DNA from: Rhyacichthys aspro
Taxonomy: Eukaryota; Chordata; Actinopteri; Gobiiformes; Rhyacichthyidae
Reading direction: 5' to 3'
Assembly (NCBI GenBank): GCA_036850595.1
Contig: CM072166.1
Span: forward strand, 878,788 to 942,787
DNA: 64,000 nt
Shown here: one piece after another, positions 1 to 11,651 of the stretch
Numbering within the stretch: the stretch's first letter is position 1
Layout of the letters: each line of letters begins with the position of its first letter
Made by a program: the position numbers and the translations under genes
Notes under the pieces: model-generated
Database searches by the model: none
Told to the model about the DNA's origin: nothing
Seen by the model: the letters and a program-made list of their open reading frames with translations, nothing else

Positions 1-124
1 TTTGGCCAATCACATCCTCGTAATTAAGTCTGCTCATCTGTTCCATATTTAAATAAAGTAAGGATTACTCAGATTTTAAAAACGAATCAATGGCCGCCAA
101 AAATCTGTGAAGGAGGAAGAGGTC

Positions 125-640
125 AGTGTAGTTTAATCCAAGTAAAATCAGGTCTAATCCAAGAAAAAAACTGGTCTAATCCAAGTAAAGAAAGGTTTAA
201 TCCAAGTAAAACCAAGTTCAATCCAAATAAAACCAGGTTTAAATCAAGAGAAAAACAGGTCTAATCCAAGTAAAGCCACATTTAATCTAATTAAAACTAG
301 ATTTATTCAAGTAAAACCAGGTCTAGTCCTATAAACCAAGTTCAATCCAAGTAAAACCAAGTTCAATTTAAGTAAAACTGGGTTGATCCAAGTGAAACTA
401 GGTTTAATCCAAATAAAACCAAGTTTAATCAAAGTAAAACCAGGTTCAATCCAAGTAAAACCAGGTTCAATCCAAGTAAAACCAGGTTCAATCCAAGTAA
501 AACCAGGTTTAATCAAAGTACAATAAGGTCTGATCCAAATAAAACCTGGTCTCTTCTAATTAAAACCAGGTCTAATTAAACTAAAACCAATTAAGACACC
601 AATTTAAGATTTAATTGAACTGAAATCAGGTCTAATCCAA
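125..640 (+). repeat. 21-bp minisatellite (AAAACCAGGTTYAATCCAAGT)
   Basis: A degenerate tandem array. At about 435-510 the 21-bp unit is repeated almost perfectly three to four times. Because 21 is a multiple of 3, it creates a repetitive open frame on the minus strand (heptads such as FTWIEPG), which is not a gene. Confidence 0.85.
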
Positions 641-1411
641 GGCAGAGTTGGTCCAGTTTTAGATGTTACTTATTTAAATTTATATATGAAAGAATTGTGA
701 TCAATACTTGAGTTGTTTTGTTTTGTTTCACATCCAGTTTAATCAATTGAGTTGGGTTTTGTTCATAAACTAAAACACTATAAATATCAGAGGTCGAAGG
801 AGTTTGGCTTCTCTTTTACCAGACTATTCTTCCTGTTCTGTGCATTCATAATTAAAACTCCGACTATGTTTAGAACAATTAAGCTCGATCTGTGCGTCCG
901 TAAAGCGCCGGGTCTGAACCTCGACGACCCATGAGAGATTTATGTTCAGCGCAGAGAGGTGTGGACCAGGAGCGCTGTTCAGTCGAGCGGCTAACGCAGA
1001 AGTAAACCTAGAAGCCAGTAATGTTTTTCAGCCTGAGCGAGCAGCAGTCTGCGCTCTAATAATACCTCTGTGTCTTTGAACAGATGCAGCTCCCTCTAAC
1101 AATCAACAGCACCGACGGATGAGCACGACGGCGGCATTTACCGAGCGCTCAAACGGGCTTTACGTCAAGGGAAATTAAGAAGAAAGAGAAAATGCATCGT
1201 CGTAATTCACGGGAAAAATGCAATGAAACAGTCGACAGGAGTGAGGTGGATCTTCCTAGAGCAGTGCATCGTGAGAAAACTTATCAGAAGTTAAAGAATC
1301 ATCAGTTTGATCAAATATTTATACAAACAGATGAGACATTTTATGATAGAATTCTGTATCAATATAAAGCTTTCTATATTTATTTAATGAGCAATAAGTA
1401 AAATGTTTTGT

Positions 1412-1556
1412 GATTAAACTTCCTGGAATGTCATGTGACAAGTGTCGACCAATGGGAGCGCTCCTTTTTGGAGCATGTGATTGGTCAAAGTTTTCTGTTC
1501 CTGAATAGAGGTTCTCATCTATTACAATCACTTATTAACCATTTTCACAACTAAAA
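1412..1556 (+). repeat. Dispersed repeat family X, 3' fragment
   Basis: From TTAAACTTCCTGGAATGTCA to CCATTTTCACAACTA. It retains the full core with GACCAATGGGAGCGCTCC and GTGATTGGTC. Confidence 0.7.
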
Positions 1557-2528
1557 GAACAGAAACAAACATGATAAAGATAATGAAGGAAAATAACTTT
1601 GAAAGAAAATGAAGGATTTTAACTGCACCAAAGTTCATCTGGATCAAACTCAGACCTTTGTTTTTAGGCAGAACCAGAGTTTGATGTGAATAATAATGTC
1701 CTGGATCTTTGGAGTATTCAGGGACAGAGGCTTGAATGTGTTTTCTCTGCAGAGTGAGAGGTTTAGTCCTGATTTAGTTCATTGATAAAACATTAGAAGT
1801 CCTTGTCTGTTATTTTGGATTTAATCAAGTTGATGCAGAATAAAACTTTTCACAGGGGACGGCTCCATTTGTCTGATTGTCCTGGAAATTACAGACTCAA
1901 AAGGCACAAAGACAAAGGACCCTGAAAGCACCGCTGCAGAGAGAATTAAACAATAAACCTGCTTTGTTTTTTAATTTGTACGCACCACATGTTTTACCAA
2001 AGTACAAGCTGCTAGAAAATACAAGTCTTGCATTTTGCTTTGGTGGAGTTTACAGGACACTGAGCCTCATTTATCAAAAGATTCCAGTGGGACTATGTCT
2101 CTCAGTTTGTAAACAACCTCTGTATTCCTTCCATCTTTGCTCAGACTCAGACGCCCTGTGACCCCAGATCAGAGGACGGACCAATCACAGCTCCTCAAAC
2201 AAATCAGACTTTCTGTGGAAACTTACTACAATTCAGTCAAAGCTGACAAAAACAAGTCTGGAGTGAAGTATTGTGTGGTTTACTATTACACTATACTACT
2301 ACATGTGGTTCTTCAGTTCTTTCCAGAGTCTGACCAGCTTCGCCAGCAGCTCATATCAACCATATTCACAGAATCAAACACGTCACAAGCTCAAATAAGA
2401 AGTTTAAAAAAAGAATAGTCCAACGTTCTCTGCCGTAGTCTCGAAATGAACTGAAACCGCACAGATCCAGCGTTACATTTTACCAGTAAATGTTTATTAT
2501 TATCTGGGGTTGTCCTGGTTAGAAATCT

Positions 2529-2750
2529 GGTCTAGACCAGGTCTAGTCTCCTGAATCAGTCCTGGTTCAGTATTGGATTAACCCAGCTTTAGTCCTGGTC
2601 TAGTCCAGGTCTAGTCTCCTGAATCAGTCCTGGTTCAGTATTGGATTAACCCAGCTTTAGTCCTGGTCTAGACCAGGTCTAGTCTCCTGAATCACTCCTA
2701 GTTTAGTCTTGGATTAACCCAGCTTTAGTCCTGGTCTAGACCAGGTCTTG
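2529..2750 (+). repeat. 68-bp tandem repeat, about 3.2 copies
   Basis: The motif GGTCTAGTCTCCTGAATCA recurs with 68-bp spacing (2541, 2609, 2677, and the start of a fourth copy at 2745). Each unit includes CAGTCCTGGTTCAGTATTGG and AACCCAGCTTTAGTCCTGG, so it is a higher-order form of the TAGTCCTGGTT motif. Confidence 0.85.
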
Positions 2751-3960
2751 TTGAAGATTAAACCGGACCCGGTCTTTCCTCGGGGACTTCCCGGAGCCAC
2801 ACACAACAAATCCATAAATGTCAGGTCCATTCATCAGAGTCAGGACTGGCACTGGGTCCACACACTGTCCTTGGACCGAGTCAGACCCAAGACGGACTCA
2901 GAGGGATTACAGGGAGCACATGAGGACACAGACCTGCTTTAGACCTGGTTTAGTCCTGGTTAAGTCCTGGTTTAGAGTGTGGTCAGTGGATAGTCCATTG
3001 ATAAAACATTAAAAATGACAGAAACACAAAGGACACTGGACGAGCCGCTGCAGAGACAATTCAACAATAAAACTGCTTTGTATTCATTTGTATGCACCAC
3101 ATGTTAATCATTTATTACAAGCTGCTAGAAGAAAAGTCTTTTGTCTTTCTTTACAGGACACTGTTCTCATTTATAAAACGTGTACCTAATAACACTCAAA
3201 TCCTGCTCTAGTCGTGGTCTACATCCTCGACCCTCAGGAATCTGCTTTAACTGTTGCAGCTCAGACTCTTTAAATCTGAGCATGAAAACAGTGATGTCCA
3301 CACGAACATCATAGGAACAGTAAACCTCCAGCCTTAGGCCTCCAGCAGCACTAGCTTTCAGGTTACTTTTTGTGTTTTGCCCTTTTTCTGAGGCTCTGCA
3401 AACGTAATGCTGCTTAATCAAGTATTGTGGATGATTTAAGCAAAAATAGCATAAAATAGAACTTTATTGTCCACCATATTGGAAAAATAGCTGACTTGTG
3501 CCCATTTCTGAGGCTTGCATGTTTCATTTCATTTATGTTGTATTCAATATATCCACACAAATTAGATGAGGTTTTTAAATTGTATTATAAGTTGACACAG
3601 TACAGTCACATGACTAAGACTTTTGTCACATTTTTGTGTCTAAATCGGTGAAAGCTGCTGACGGTTCTTGTCGTGAGTGGACTGTGAATGAAAAGCCCGT
3701 GTCCTGATGAGTCCGGGCCTCGCTGCGTTTTTCATCCTGATAATGCGCCTGGCTCCAAGGTGAAGACTCGACCGGGACCCCTCCTCGAGCCGTGACTGAT
3801 TACTTTCACAGAGCCATCGTCTTAAGTGCCCCCCGCCTCCGCATTAATCCCAACACGGATCCAAACGCGCTCCGACAGAAATAACACCGGCCGCAGAGAG
3901 AATCAGAGCTGGAGGGGTTCCCCGAAGAAAACAGTGTCCTTCAGAGGGATACGGACCAGC

Positions 3961-4290
3961 AAAGACCTGGTTTAGTCCTGGTTTAGACCTGGTTTAGACC
4001 TGGTTTAGTCCTGGTTTAGTCCTGGTTTAGTCCTGGTTGATTCTTTGGTTTAGTCCTGGTTTAGTCCTGGTTGATTCTTTGGTTTAGTCCTGGTTTAGTC
4101 CTGGTTTAGTCCTGGTTTAGTCCTGGTTGATTCTTTGGTTTAGTCCTGGCTTTAACACTAAATACAAATTCTAACCAGGACTTAACCTAGACCTAAAGCA
4201 GGTCTAAAACCAAGACCAAACTGGACTTGACCAAAGAAGCCTTGGCCAAACCAGGACTAAAGCAGGACTAAACCAGGACTAAAGCATGAG
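3961..4290. repeat. 11-bp TTTAGTCCTGG array facing its inverse
   Basis: The left part (3965-4150) is TTTAGTCCTGG tandem units with interspersed TTGATTCTTTGG spacers. The right part (4180-4290) carries the complementary AACCAGGACTAAA orientation. The two halves can fold back on each other. There is no gene here. Confidence 0.8.
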
Positions 4291-4789
4291 ACAGGAGTCA
4301 AAATCTCCCACAAACCACTCTTAAATTATATCCAGTTAAAATCCATTTTCTTCGTACTTCTTCTTCTGTAAATTTCTCTTTAGAAACCCAAACAGGAAGT
4401 GGTTAAACCTGAGAGTCGAGCGGCGAGAGCATTTCAGAGTCATTAGCTCATATCTGACATTTCAGAGTTTTTAAGCTGCTGTCGTTAGTTTTTAGTGCCT
4501 TTTGGAGAAGCATTAGCAAATGAGGCCATGAAAACCAACGGAAACGACTGTAACGCAATGAAAAATACTGCGCAGGATAATATTTAATGGAAAGACATAA
4601 TGGGAATGTGAATAAATTATGAAAATGCTTGTGGAAAGGAGCACTTACCTCTGGCTGAGAGCTGGGTTTATGAATATACGCAGGGTTTTTTTCAACCATT
4701 CTCATAAATAAAAAGAGTTTGATATTTTAAATTCAGACCAATCACTAGTCAGCCAGTCACTGCATCTTTATGTTCACATCCCATTGTAT

Positions 4790-4940
4790 TATTGCAGTAT
4801 TTTACATAGATTTGAACAGGTTTTAGTTGCATTTAAACTGGCTTTAGTTGCATTTAAACTGGTTTTTGTTGGATTTGAACAGGTTTTAGTTGGATTTGAA
4901 CAGGTTTTTGTTGGATTTGAACAGGTTTTAGTCACTTTGT
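4790..4940 (+). repeat. 21-bp minisatellite (GGATTTGAACAGGTTTTAGTT)
   Basis: About seven tandem units of the same 21-bp motif as inside the hAT-like MITEs. Open frames through it on both strands are repeat artefacts. Inverse-orientation units follow at 5870-6060. Confidence 0.8.
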
Positions 4941-5869
4941 TGCAAAAATTGGCAAAAAAAAACCACAGAATTACCAGTATTACCAACCTTGACCTAACTC
5001 AAGACCAAACTGGGACTAAACCTGGAATGATTAAGGACTTCACCAGGATCAAAACCCAGGTCTAAACCCAGACTAGACCACAGCACTAACTAAGACTAAA
5101 CTCTGGATCAAACTGGGGCTTAATTCAAACTTGAGGGAAAACCAGGACGATTCAAAGACTAAATCCAAAGATTAAACCTGGACTAAAATGGGACTAAAGT
5201 AGCACTCAAAACAGAGTTAATAAGAACTAAACCTGGACTAAACCCCAGAGCGTTCTTCCTACTCCTGCTCTATTCATATCTCAGTTTTTCCTTTGAGTTT
5301 TCCGTTCGTTTGTGTCAGCTTTAACGAGACCGAAGTCTAAATATACTCCAGTTCTGTTCAGCTCCGTCATTTCCCTCTGTTTCCGAAGACGACAAGCACT
5401 CGCTCTAATCACAGAAACAAGGAAAATTATGTATGTCTGATCCTGATGCACTGAAGAGGACAGAAAATACAGCTCCGCAAAGAAACACAACGTCACAGGC
5501 TTTACATGAGTCAGATCTGTGTGTTTTTTCAGTTGTTCTGGATTTACAGCACCGTATACGAACACAGATCTGAGCAGAAATCAGCCGGAAACTCTGAGAA
5601 ACTGTGACGTGATGTTATGTAACCGGAGCAGGTTTTGAACTGGACACAGAAATACACGTGGATGTTAACCTCCTGAATATTTAGGATTGTGTTGGATTTC
5701 ATTAAAGAAAGACGATGGAACTTGGCTGGACGTGTGCTCTCCAAATGATCAAATTTTGAGTCTTACAAAAATTATCTTTAACATTTATTTATGGAAACTG
5801 GTTTTAGTTGGATTTGAAAAGGTATTTATCTTTGTTGCAGAAACTGGCTTAACCTATAAGATTTCATGA

Positions 5870-6060
5870 ATACAAAATAAATCTGATTCAAATCCAACTA
5901 AAACCTATTCTAATCCATCAAAAACCTGTTCAAGTCCATCTAAAATCTTTTCAAATCTGACTAAAACCTGTTCTAATCTAACTCAACCCGTTTAAATCCA
6001 TCTAAAAATCTGTTCAAATGCAACTAAAACCTGTTCCAATCCAATTAAAACCATTTTTCA
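5870..6060 (-). repeat. 21-bp minisatellite, inverted orientation
   Basis: Units of AAATCCAACTAAAACCTGTT type, about eight degenerate copies. Same motif as 4790-4940 on the opposite strand, about 930 bp away. Confidence 0.75.
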
Positions 6061-6608
6061 TGCTTTTTCAGTGCATTCACAGAGTCTTGAGCTGTTGAGT
6101 TTGATGAATGCGACTGTTGCAGAGTCCTGACCCTGAAACGACAGCCGTTCTCTCAGCGTTCGCTTTGACTCAGCGAGAGTCGTCAGAGACATGTTTGAAT
6201 GTTTTTTGTGTAGATTTGGCAGCGCAGAGCTACAGTTGGCCCGGTATTAACGTGTTTCTGGATCAGAACGTGTTGATTTCTGGCAGCGACGCTCAGCCCA
6301 CGTCCAACGACAAACACGGATCACAGCGAGGATTTGAGAAGAACAGTCCGTCCAAGAACAGAGAGAAAGATAAGACTCTGTTTAAGGATTTGATCTCAAA
6401 AAGGCAACAGTAGCACGATCAAAACCAGGACTAAACCAAGGGACAAGGAGATTATCTAAGTTTTAAGATATGAAGTTAGAGAGAAGACCAGCACTTTGGG
6501 CTTTTGGTGGTAATTAGTGATATTAAGTGGGATTGCAGCTCTTTCCTAGAACCTGTAAGGAGCTACGTGAGCCCTGCTGGGACACGATGTTGTCAATAAA
6601 CACTACAC

Positions 6609-7109
6609 TCCATGATTATTTTTTGTCCCTGTCTCAGACTCTCCTCCAAAATCAGCCTAGGGACCTCTCCTGCTTCTCTTTTATTAAAAAATAAAACCAG
6701 ACCAGTTTTTCCTCCAAAATACTAATCCATTTGACCAAACTGAAGTTTACAGTTTAGCGTTAGCTTAGCTGTGACTTCAGCGTCAGGACGACAATTATCT
6801 CCTCCTCGTTAAACATTACGTGATTGAATTGACAGTATTTATCTGTGTTTTACGTTGCCTCCCTTTTCTCTGTTGATGCTTTTCTTTTTTCAGCTGTTTC
6901 TCTGTTAAAAGACATATTCAGCTGAAAATACACTTTATCTGCAGCTATTAAACTTCCTGGAACGTCATGTGACAAGTGTCGACCAATGGGAGCGCTCCTT
7001 TTTGGAGCATGTGTTCCTGAATAGAGGTTCTCATCTATTACAATCCCTTACAATAAACAGTAGATTTAAAATAAACTATGTGGGTTTAAACCATTTTCAC
7101 AACTAGAAG
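6609..7109 (+). repeat. Dispersed repeat family X, near full-length copy
   Basis: About 500 bp, from GTCCCTGTCTCAGACTCTCC through GCGTTAGCTTAGCTGTGACT to CATGTGACAAGTGTCGACCA and the end CACAACTAG. The same sequence runs in reverse at 18421-18945 and in part at 1412-1556, 8550-8840, 30215-30610 and 35645-35710. There are no terminal inverted repeats and no coding frame. The best-kept part is a core with CCAAT boxes in opposite orientation around GGGAGCGCTCC and an adjacent TCATGTGAC. Confidence 0.75.
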
Positions 7110-7654
7110 ATTCCAGTTTCCTTTTATCTATATTATTTTTGCAATTATTTGATCAAATGTCTCTGAACCGAAGCGAACAGTTGCAGTCTTTGGTCCGAAT
7201 CTCCAGCAGAAGGTCAGAGTTTGGGCCGGCGTTCTCTGGAGACAGCGCTGTCCTTCACACGACGCCGAGAGAACAGTCACAGTTTTGGAAAAGTGCTGAG
7301 CCGACACTAACTTTATGATCTCATTAACTCCACTTCGGGATACGGCGCCGAAAGACCACGTCCGCAACGGATTTTCTTTGAGAGAAAAAGGTCACGGGCG
7401 AAGACGACTTAAGAGGAGGGATTTAAAACTGAACACAGAGGACAACGAGGAAGAGGAGACTCATAATGGCATGTTAAAATCTGAGACTTTGGGCCAAGAG
7501 AACATCAAGATGAAAACTTTGCACATTTATTTTCCAGGACAGGTGCCATCTTAAGGTCTTGGTGCATAAAAATGTAGAGGATTATCATCAGTTATTTTTT
7601 TATTTTTTTTACATTTTCTGTGACACTAACACAAGACATCAAGCTCTAAGCTCA

Positions 7655-7900
7655 AAACCTTAAACTAGGACTAAGTTAAGACTGAACCTTGGGATAAATT
7701 CTGGACTAAAATAAACCAAAATCTGAACAAAACCCAGGTTGAAACTAAGACTAAATCAGGATTAAACTACTACAACAACTAGACTAAAGCCTGGACCAAA
7801 ACCTGCACAAATCAAGAACAAACCAGGACTAAAATAAGACCAAAAATGACAAAACCAGGACAAAATTTGGACATACAAAGACAAAAACCAGAACCAAAAC
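7655..7900 (+). repeat. Dispersed AACCAGGACTAAA-type repeats
   Basis: Loose tandem of GGACTAAA/CCAGGA units. Similar blocks lie at 8335-8500 and 8925-9180 in the same orientation. No gene is seen in this interval. Short open frames here are chance. Confidence 0.6.
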
Positions 7901-8549
7901 CTAGACTCGACCCATTCTTCAAACCTTCTTTAACCTCTTTTCTGATCCTTTTTTCTCCTGTTTTTGTTCCAGATTTAGCTCCTGTTCCGTCGCGGCAGGT
8001 TCAGCTCGTGGTGCCTCTTCAGGAACCGTCTGTCGTCCCTGAGAGTTTCTATTTAAGGAAAAGTTCAGACTGATGTTTTTTGTGAGGAAGAGTTCGGTCT
8101 TTTATCTGACAGTGTTTGACGTCTGGGTCGCTCTGTGGCAGCGTTCATGTGAACAGAGCTGTGTTTGAAGCAGGTTTACAGCGACGTGACTCTTCGCTCC
8201 CAAAACTCACAAAGAAATACAGAAATGGATTTAAGTGAAGGGAATGTGAGCAAAACATCAACATATTTGCACAAAGCTTTAGTCGAGACTGAATATAAAC
8301 CTGGGAAAAGCCCGGGACAAACAAAGACAGAAGCTTGACTGCACAAAACAAGACTAAACCAGAACTAAACCGGGCCAAACCAGGACTAAATGAAGCACCA
8401 AATAAAAGCTAAACAAAGCTAAATAAAGATAAGACAACAACAAAAACTTACTTGCCTACAAATCAAGCGCTACAGGACAAAATAAGGACTAAACCAGGGT
8501 TAAGCAAGGACTTGAAGCTCCAGTTTTAGGTTTTTTTTATCCGGTCTCC

Positions 8550-8840
8550 AACTCTCAGCGTAGTTACCTTTACCTAACACTGTGTCGAAGCATTGCAAAC
8601 ATTTATCCATGTTTCATTTGCTGCCTTATCTTTTTTGAGCTGTTTCTCTGTAAAATAAGACGTATTTCCAACAGAATAACACATTTCCTCGGTTTATTTC
8701 CTTGTTCCTTCGTTGTTGACATCAGTGTCGACCAATGGGAGCGCTCCTTTTTACCTGAAGTGAGCTGTGATTGGACAAAATCCTGCTGTGGACTGATCAT
8801 TCTCATCTATTAAAATCCTTCATTATAAAGACTAGATCAC
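8550..8840 (+). repeat. Dispersed repeat family X, 3' half
   Basis: Shares CTTTTTTGAGCTGTTTCTCT, AGTGTCGACCAATGGGAGCG and TTCTCATCTATTAAAATCC with the other copies. The TTTGGAGCATGTG piece is replaced by TACCTGAAGTGAGCTGTG. Confidence 0.65.
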
Positions 8841-9855
8841 GTCTTAAGGTCTCATTTTTTTCTCTGTTACAATAAACTTTAGGAGATTACACTGAAAAAC
8901 GAACAGGAAAATGGACTTTGATATAAATCAGGACTAAACCTTCACTAAAAGGAAGACTAAACCGGGACTAAAACGCTAAACAAAAACTAAACATAAAAGA
9001 CAAGCCAAAACTAAAGCAGACTTCCATTCGAGAAAAAAACTACTGAATCTGACTTAAAACCAGACGAAACCTGACAGAAGCTTGGACTAACCAAAAGCTA
9101 ACCCAAATAAAAAACCCGGGATCAAACCAGGACCAAACCAAGAACTGAATCCAGACTAAACCCAGAATTAAACCAGCACATTAGTAAAGCTGCTGTAATA
9201 TTGTATTATCATCACGATGCATTTTAAATTGGTTCTATTTGTTCTGAGAGACCTCTGAGTGTCACTGCGGTGTAATTATGAGTCTGTGCTGATTAATGTC
9301 ACCTGTTGAATCAGACGAAGGACGCAGCGTCGTTCGAAGGTGACTTTTCCTTCCTTCCTCTTTGTTTGTCTAGACATCAGTCTAAAAATAGCTCCAGAGA
9401 TGAATGTGACTAATATCAGGATCGATAATTCATCTGAGGCTTAGGTCTCTGCAGATTCAGGCGACAAAGACTTCATTTCAGCGTATTTTCACCGAGAGGT
9501 CGCGGTAATGAGACCACATCATAACGTACATCAGGACATGAAATTCAACACGACAGAGACCAAAAGTGTGTCCAAACTCGTTAAAACCATGACCTGACGT
9601 CTTCCCAAGAACCGAATGAGAAATGTCTGTCGGAATAAACCCAAAACTTTCAGAGACCAAGACACACTTTCTGCTGAACTCTGGTACGTTTCATTCAAAT
9701 GTAGAGGTCTGAAATTAGTCCAAACTGGAACAGCACAATTAGTCCAAGATGTCATGTGACTTTTAGCTTTCCTGATAACAAAACAAAACAAAACGATGAG
9801 AGGCAAATGTGAAGCAGTGAGGCGGTAAAAGGCTTTATTAACATTTAATCTAGTG

Positions 9856-10359
9856 CAGTGGTTCTCAAACTGTGGGACTAGTTCCACTGTTGGTACTCTG
9901 GCTTTTTTGAGTGGTACTCAGGGACCATCCAAAGTTTTTTTTTTCATTGTGAAATTAAAAATAACCTGAGCTGCACTTATTTTCTTTTTTCTATTTTAAT
10001 GCAGCTCCATTATCCTCCTCCAAAGAGAGCCCATTCTAATCACAATACATTTTATTTTGTCCAAATTAAAACTTGAGGCAATTAAAGTCCAGCTAAAATT
10101 GGTTAAAAACTATTAATGTCAAACTGAAACCATTTAGAACCTGTTAAAGTCCAACTAAAACCAATGAAAACCTTTACACAACACAAACAGCTTGTTCAAA
10201 TCAAACTAAAACTGCCGTAAACCTGTTTAAGTCCAACGAGAATCACTTGAACTGTATTTAAAGTGAACTCAACTTACTTTAGACCTGTTTTTGTCCAGAA
10301 TAATAAATAAATAAAGTATTTGTAGAAGGTACTTGGTGAGTCAAGTTTAAAAATCTCTG
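9856..10359 (+). mobile_element. hAT-like MITE, 504 bp, second family
   Basis: The left end is CAGTGGTTCTCAAACTGTGG. The right end inverted reads CAGAGATTTTTAAACTTGAC (12 of the first 16 positions match, mostly transitions). Flanking 8-bp repeats ATCTAGTG (9848-9855) and GTCTGGTG (10360-10367) match at 6 of 8. The interior holds the 21-bp minisatellite motif (CCAACTAAAACC, 10075-10290), shared with the other MITE family. No open frame. Confidence 0.7.
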
Positions 10360-11237
10360 GTCTGGTGTGTTTCTGGAGGAAAGATTTTTTGTGTTTGATG
10401 CAGTTAAAACGCCAGAACACAAGGTGGACCAGGGCTTTTTGAGCTGAACTAATTGGATTGTTTACTGTTTTAGTGCGAACTAAATTAAGCTAAGAGTAAA
10501 CACTTCCTGAAACTAAGGCCTTAAAAGGTGTTAAAGACTAAAAGGTAATTTGAACTAAACAGGAATAAATCCTAGGATTATTTAAAAAAGTCTTACCCCG
10601 GTTTGTGACTACACCAAGGCTAAATCGAGGATAAAACATAATTTTACCATTCCATGGTTGTAATGTAGTGTGAACACAAAAAAACTATGAAAAAATCATT
10701 AGTGTGGACAGAGCCAAAGTTGAATAAAAACAAAAAACAAAAAGCATGAACCTGTTTAAAGTTAAAACATGATGAATGTAATTCACAAAAATGCAAAGCC
10801 GGTTTTGAAAAACCTATAATTAGTTCAGTACTGAGACATGTTCAACAGGTGGTCAGTGAATGCACCACCGGTCACTTCTCACTGGAAACCGTCGTCATGA
10901 CAACCACCAGCAGCAGCATCAGCATCAGCCCGACTCTAGCTCCGTCTGAAGCAGAAAAGTGAACAGGTTTTTGTAAAGAGTCGAATCTTTTACTCCAGAA
11001 AAACAGTTGTTAAAGGGATTTTACTCTGGTTTTTGGTTAAGACTGAGGGTTCAGATGGGTTTAACAAGGATTTATCAGGAATAAAGTCAGGAGTTAAAGA
11101 GTGACCAAAGTGAAGCCATCTAGGACTAAAACTGGGACTGAGCGAGGATTGAATGAGGACTTGAACTGAACCAAACCCAGGTCCAAATAAAACTAGTGGA
11201 AGGTGAAAAACTTGGATAAAGCTTTGCGGTACATTCA

Positions 11238-11651
11238 TTCATCTTCTACCGCTTATCCCACTTTGTGGGGTCGTGGGGCTGGAGCCTATCCCAGCTGCTT
11301 TGGGCCTTAGGCGGGGTACACCCTGGACAATGGCCAGTTCGTCGCTGACACTTAGACGTACATTGACAGACAACCATTCACTCTCACATTCATCCACTAG
11401 GGGCACTTTAGAGTCACCAATTCACCTATACATGCATGTCTTTGGACGGTGGGAGGAAGCCGGAGATCCCGGAGAGAACCCACGGTGACACGGGGAGGAC
11501 ATGCAGACTCCTCACAGAAAGACCAGAGTTAGCCAATGATGTTTGGGTTGGCTACAATCGGCCAACGATGTTTTTTGGGTCGGCCGGGATTCGTACTCAC
11601 GACCTTCTTGCTGTGAAGCGGAAGCGCTAACCACTCCGCTACCGTGCACCC
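11238..11651 (-). mobile_element. tRNA-derived SINE with 17-bp target-site duplication
   Basis: Minus-strand element of 414 bp. Its head starts GGGTGCACGG, with a Pol III box A TAGCGGAGTGG (11641-11631) and a box B-like AGTACGAATCC (11597-11587). The body has the blocks common in fish tRNA-SINEs (GGGTTCTCTCCGG, CCAAAGACATGCATG). The tail ends in GAATGAATG. Both sides carry the identical 17-bp sequence GCTTTGCGGTACATTCA (11221-11237 and 11652-11668). Open frames across it are artefacts. Confidence 0.9.

Noticed and set aside
307..516. Heptad-repeat protein FTWIEPG on the minus strand
   Set aside because: Produced by a 21-bp tandem repeat. The same unit is non-coding elsewhere and the frame has no flanking gene structure.
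11580..11651. A tRNA gene
   Set aside because: Pol III boxes are present but belong to the head of a SINE. Box B is mutated and there is no tRNA fold or 3' end.
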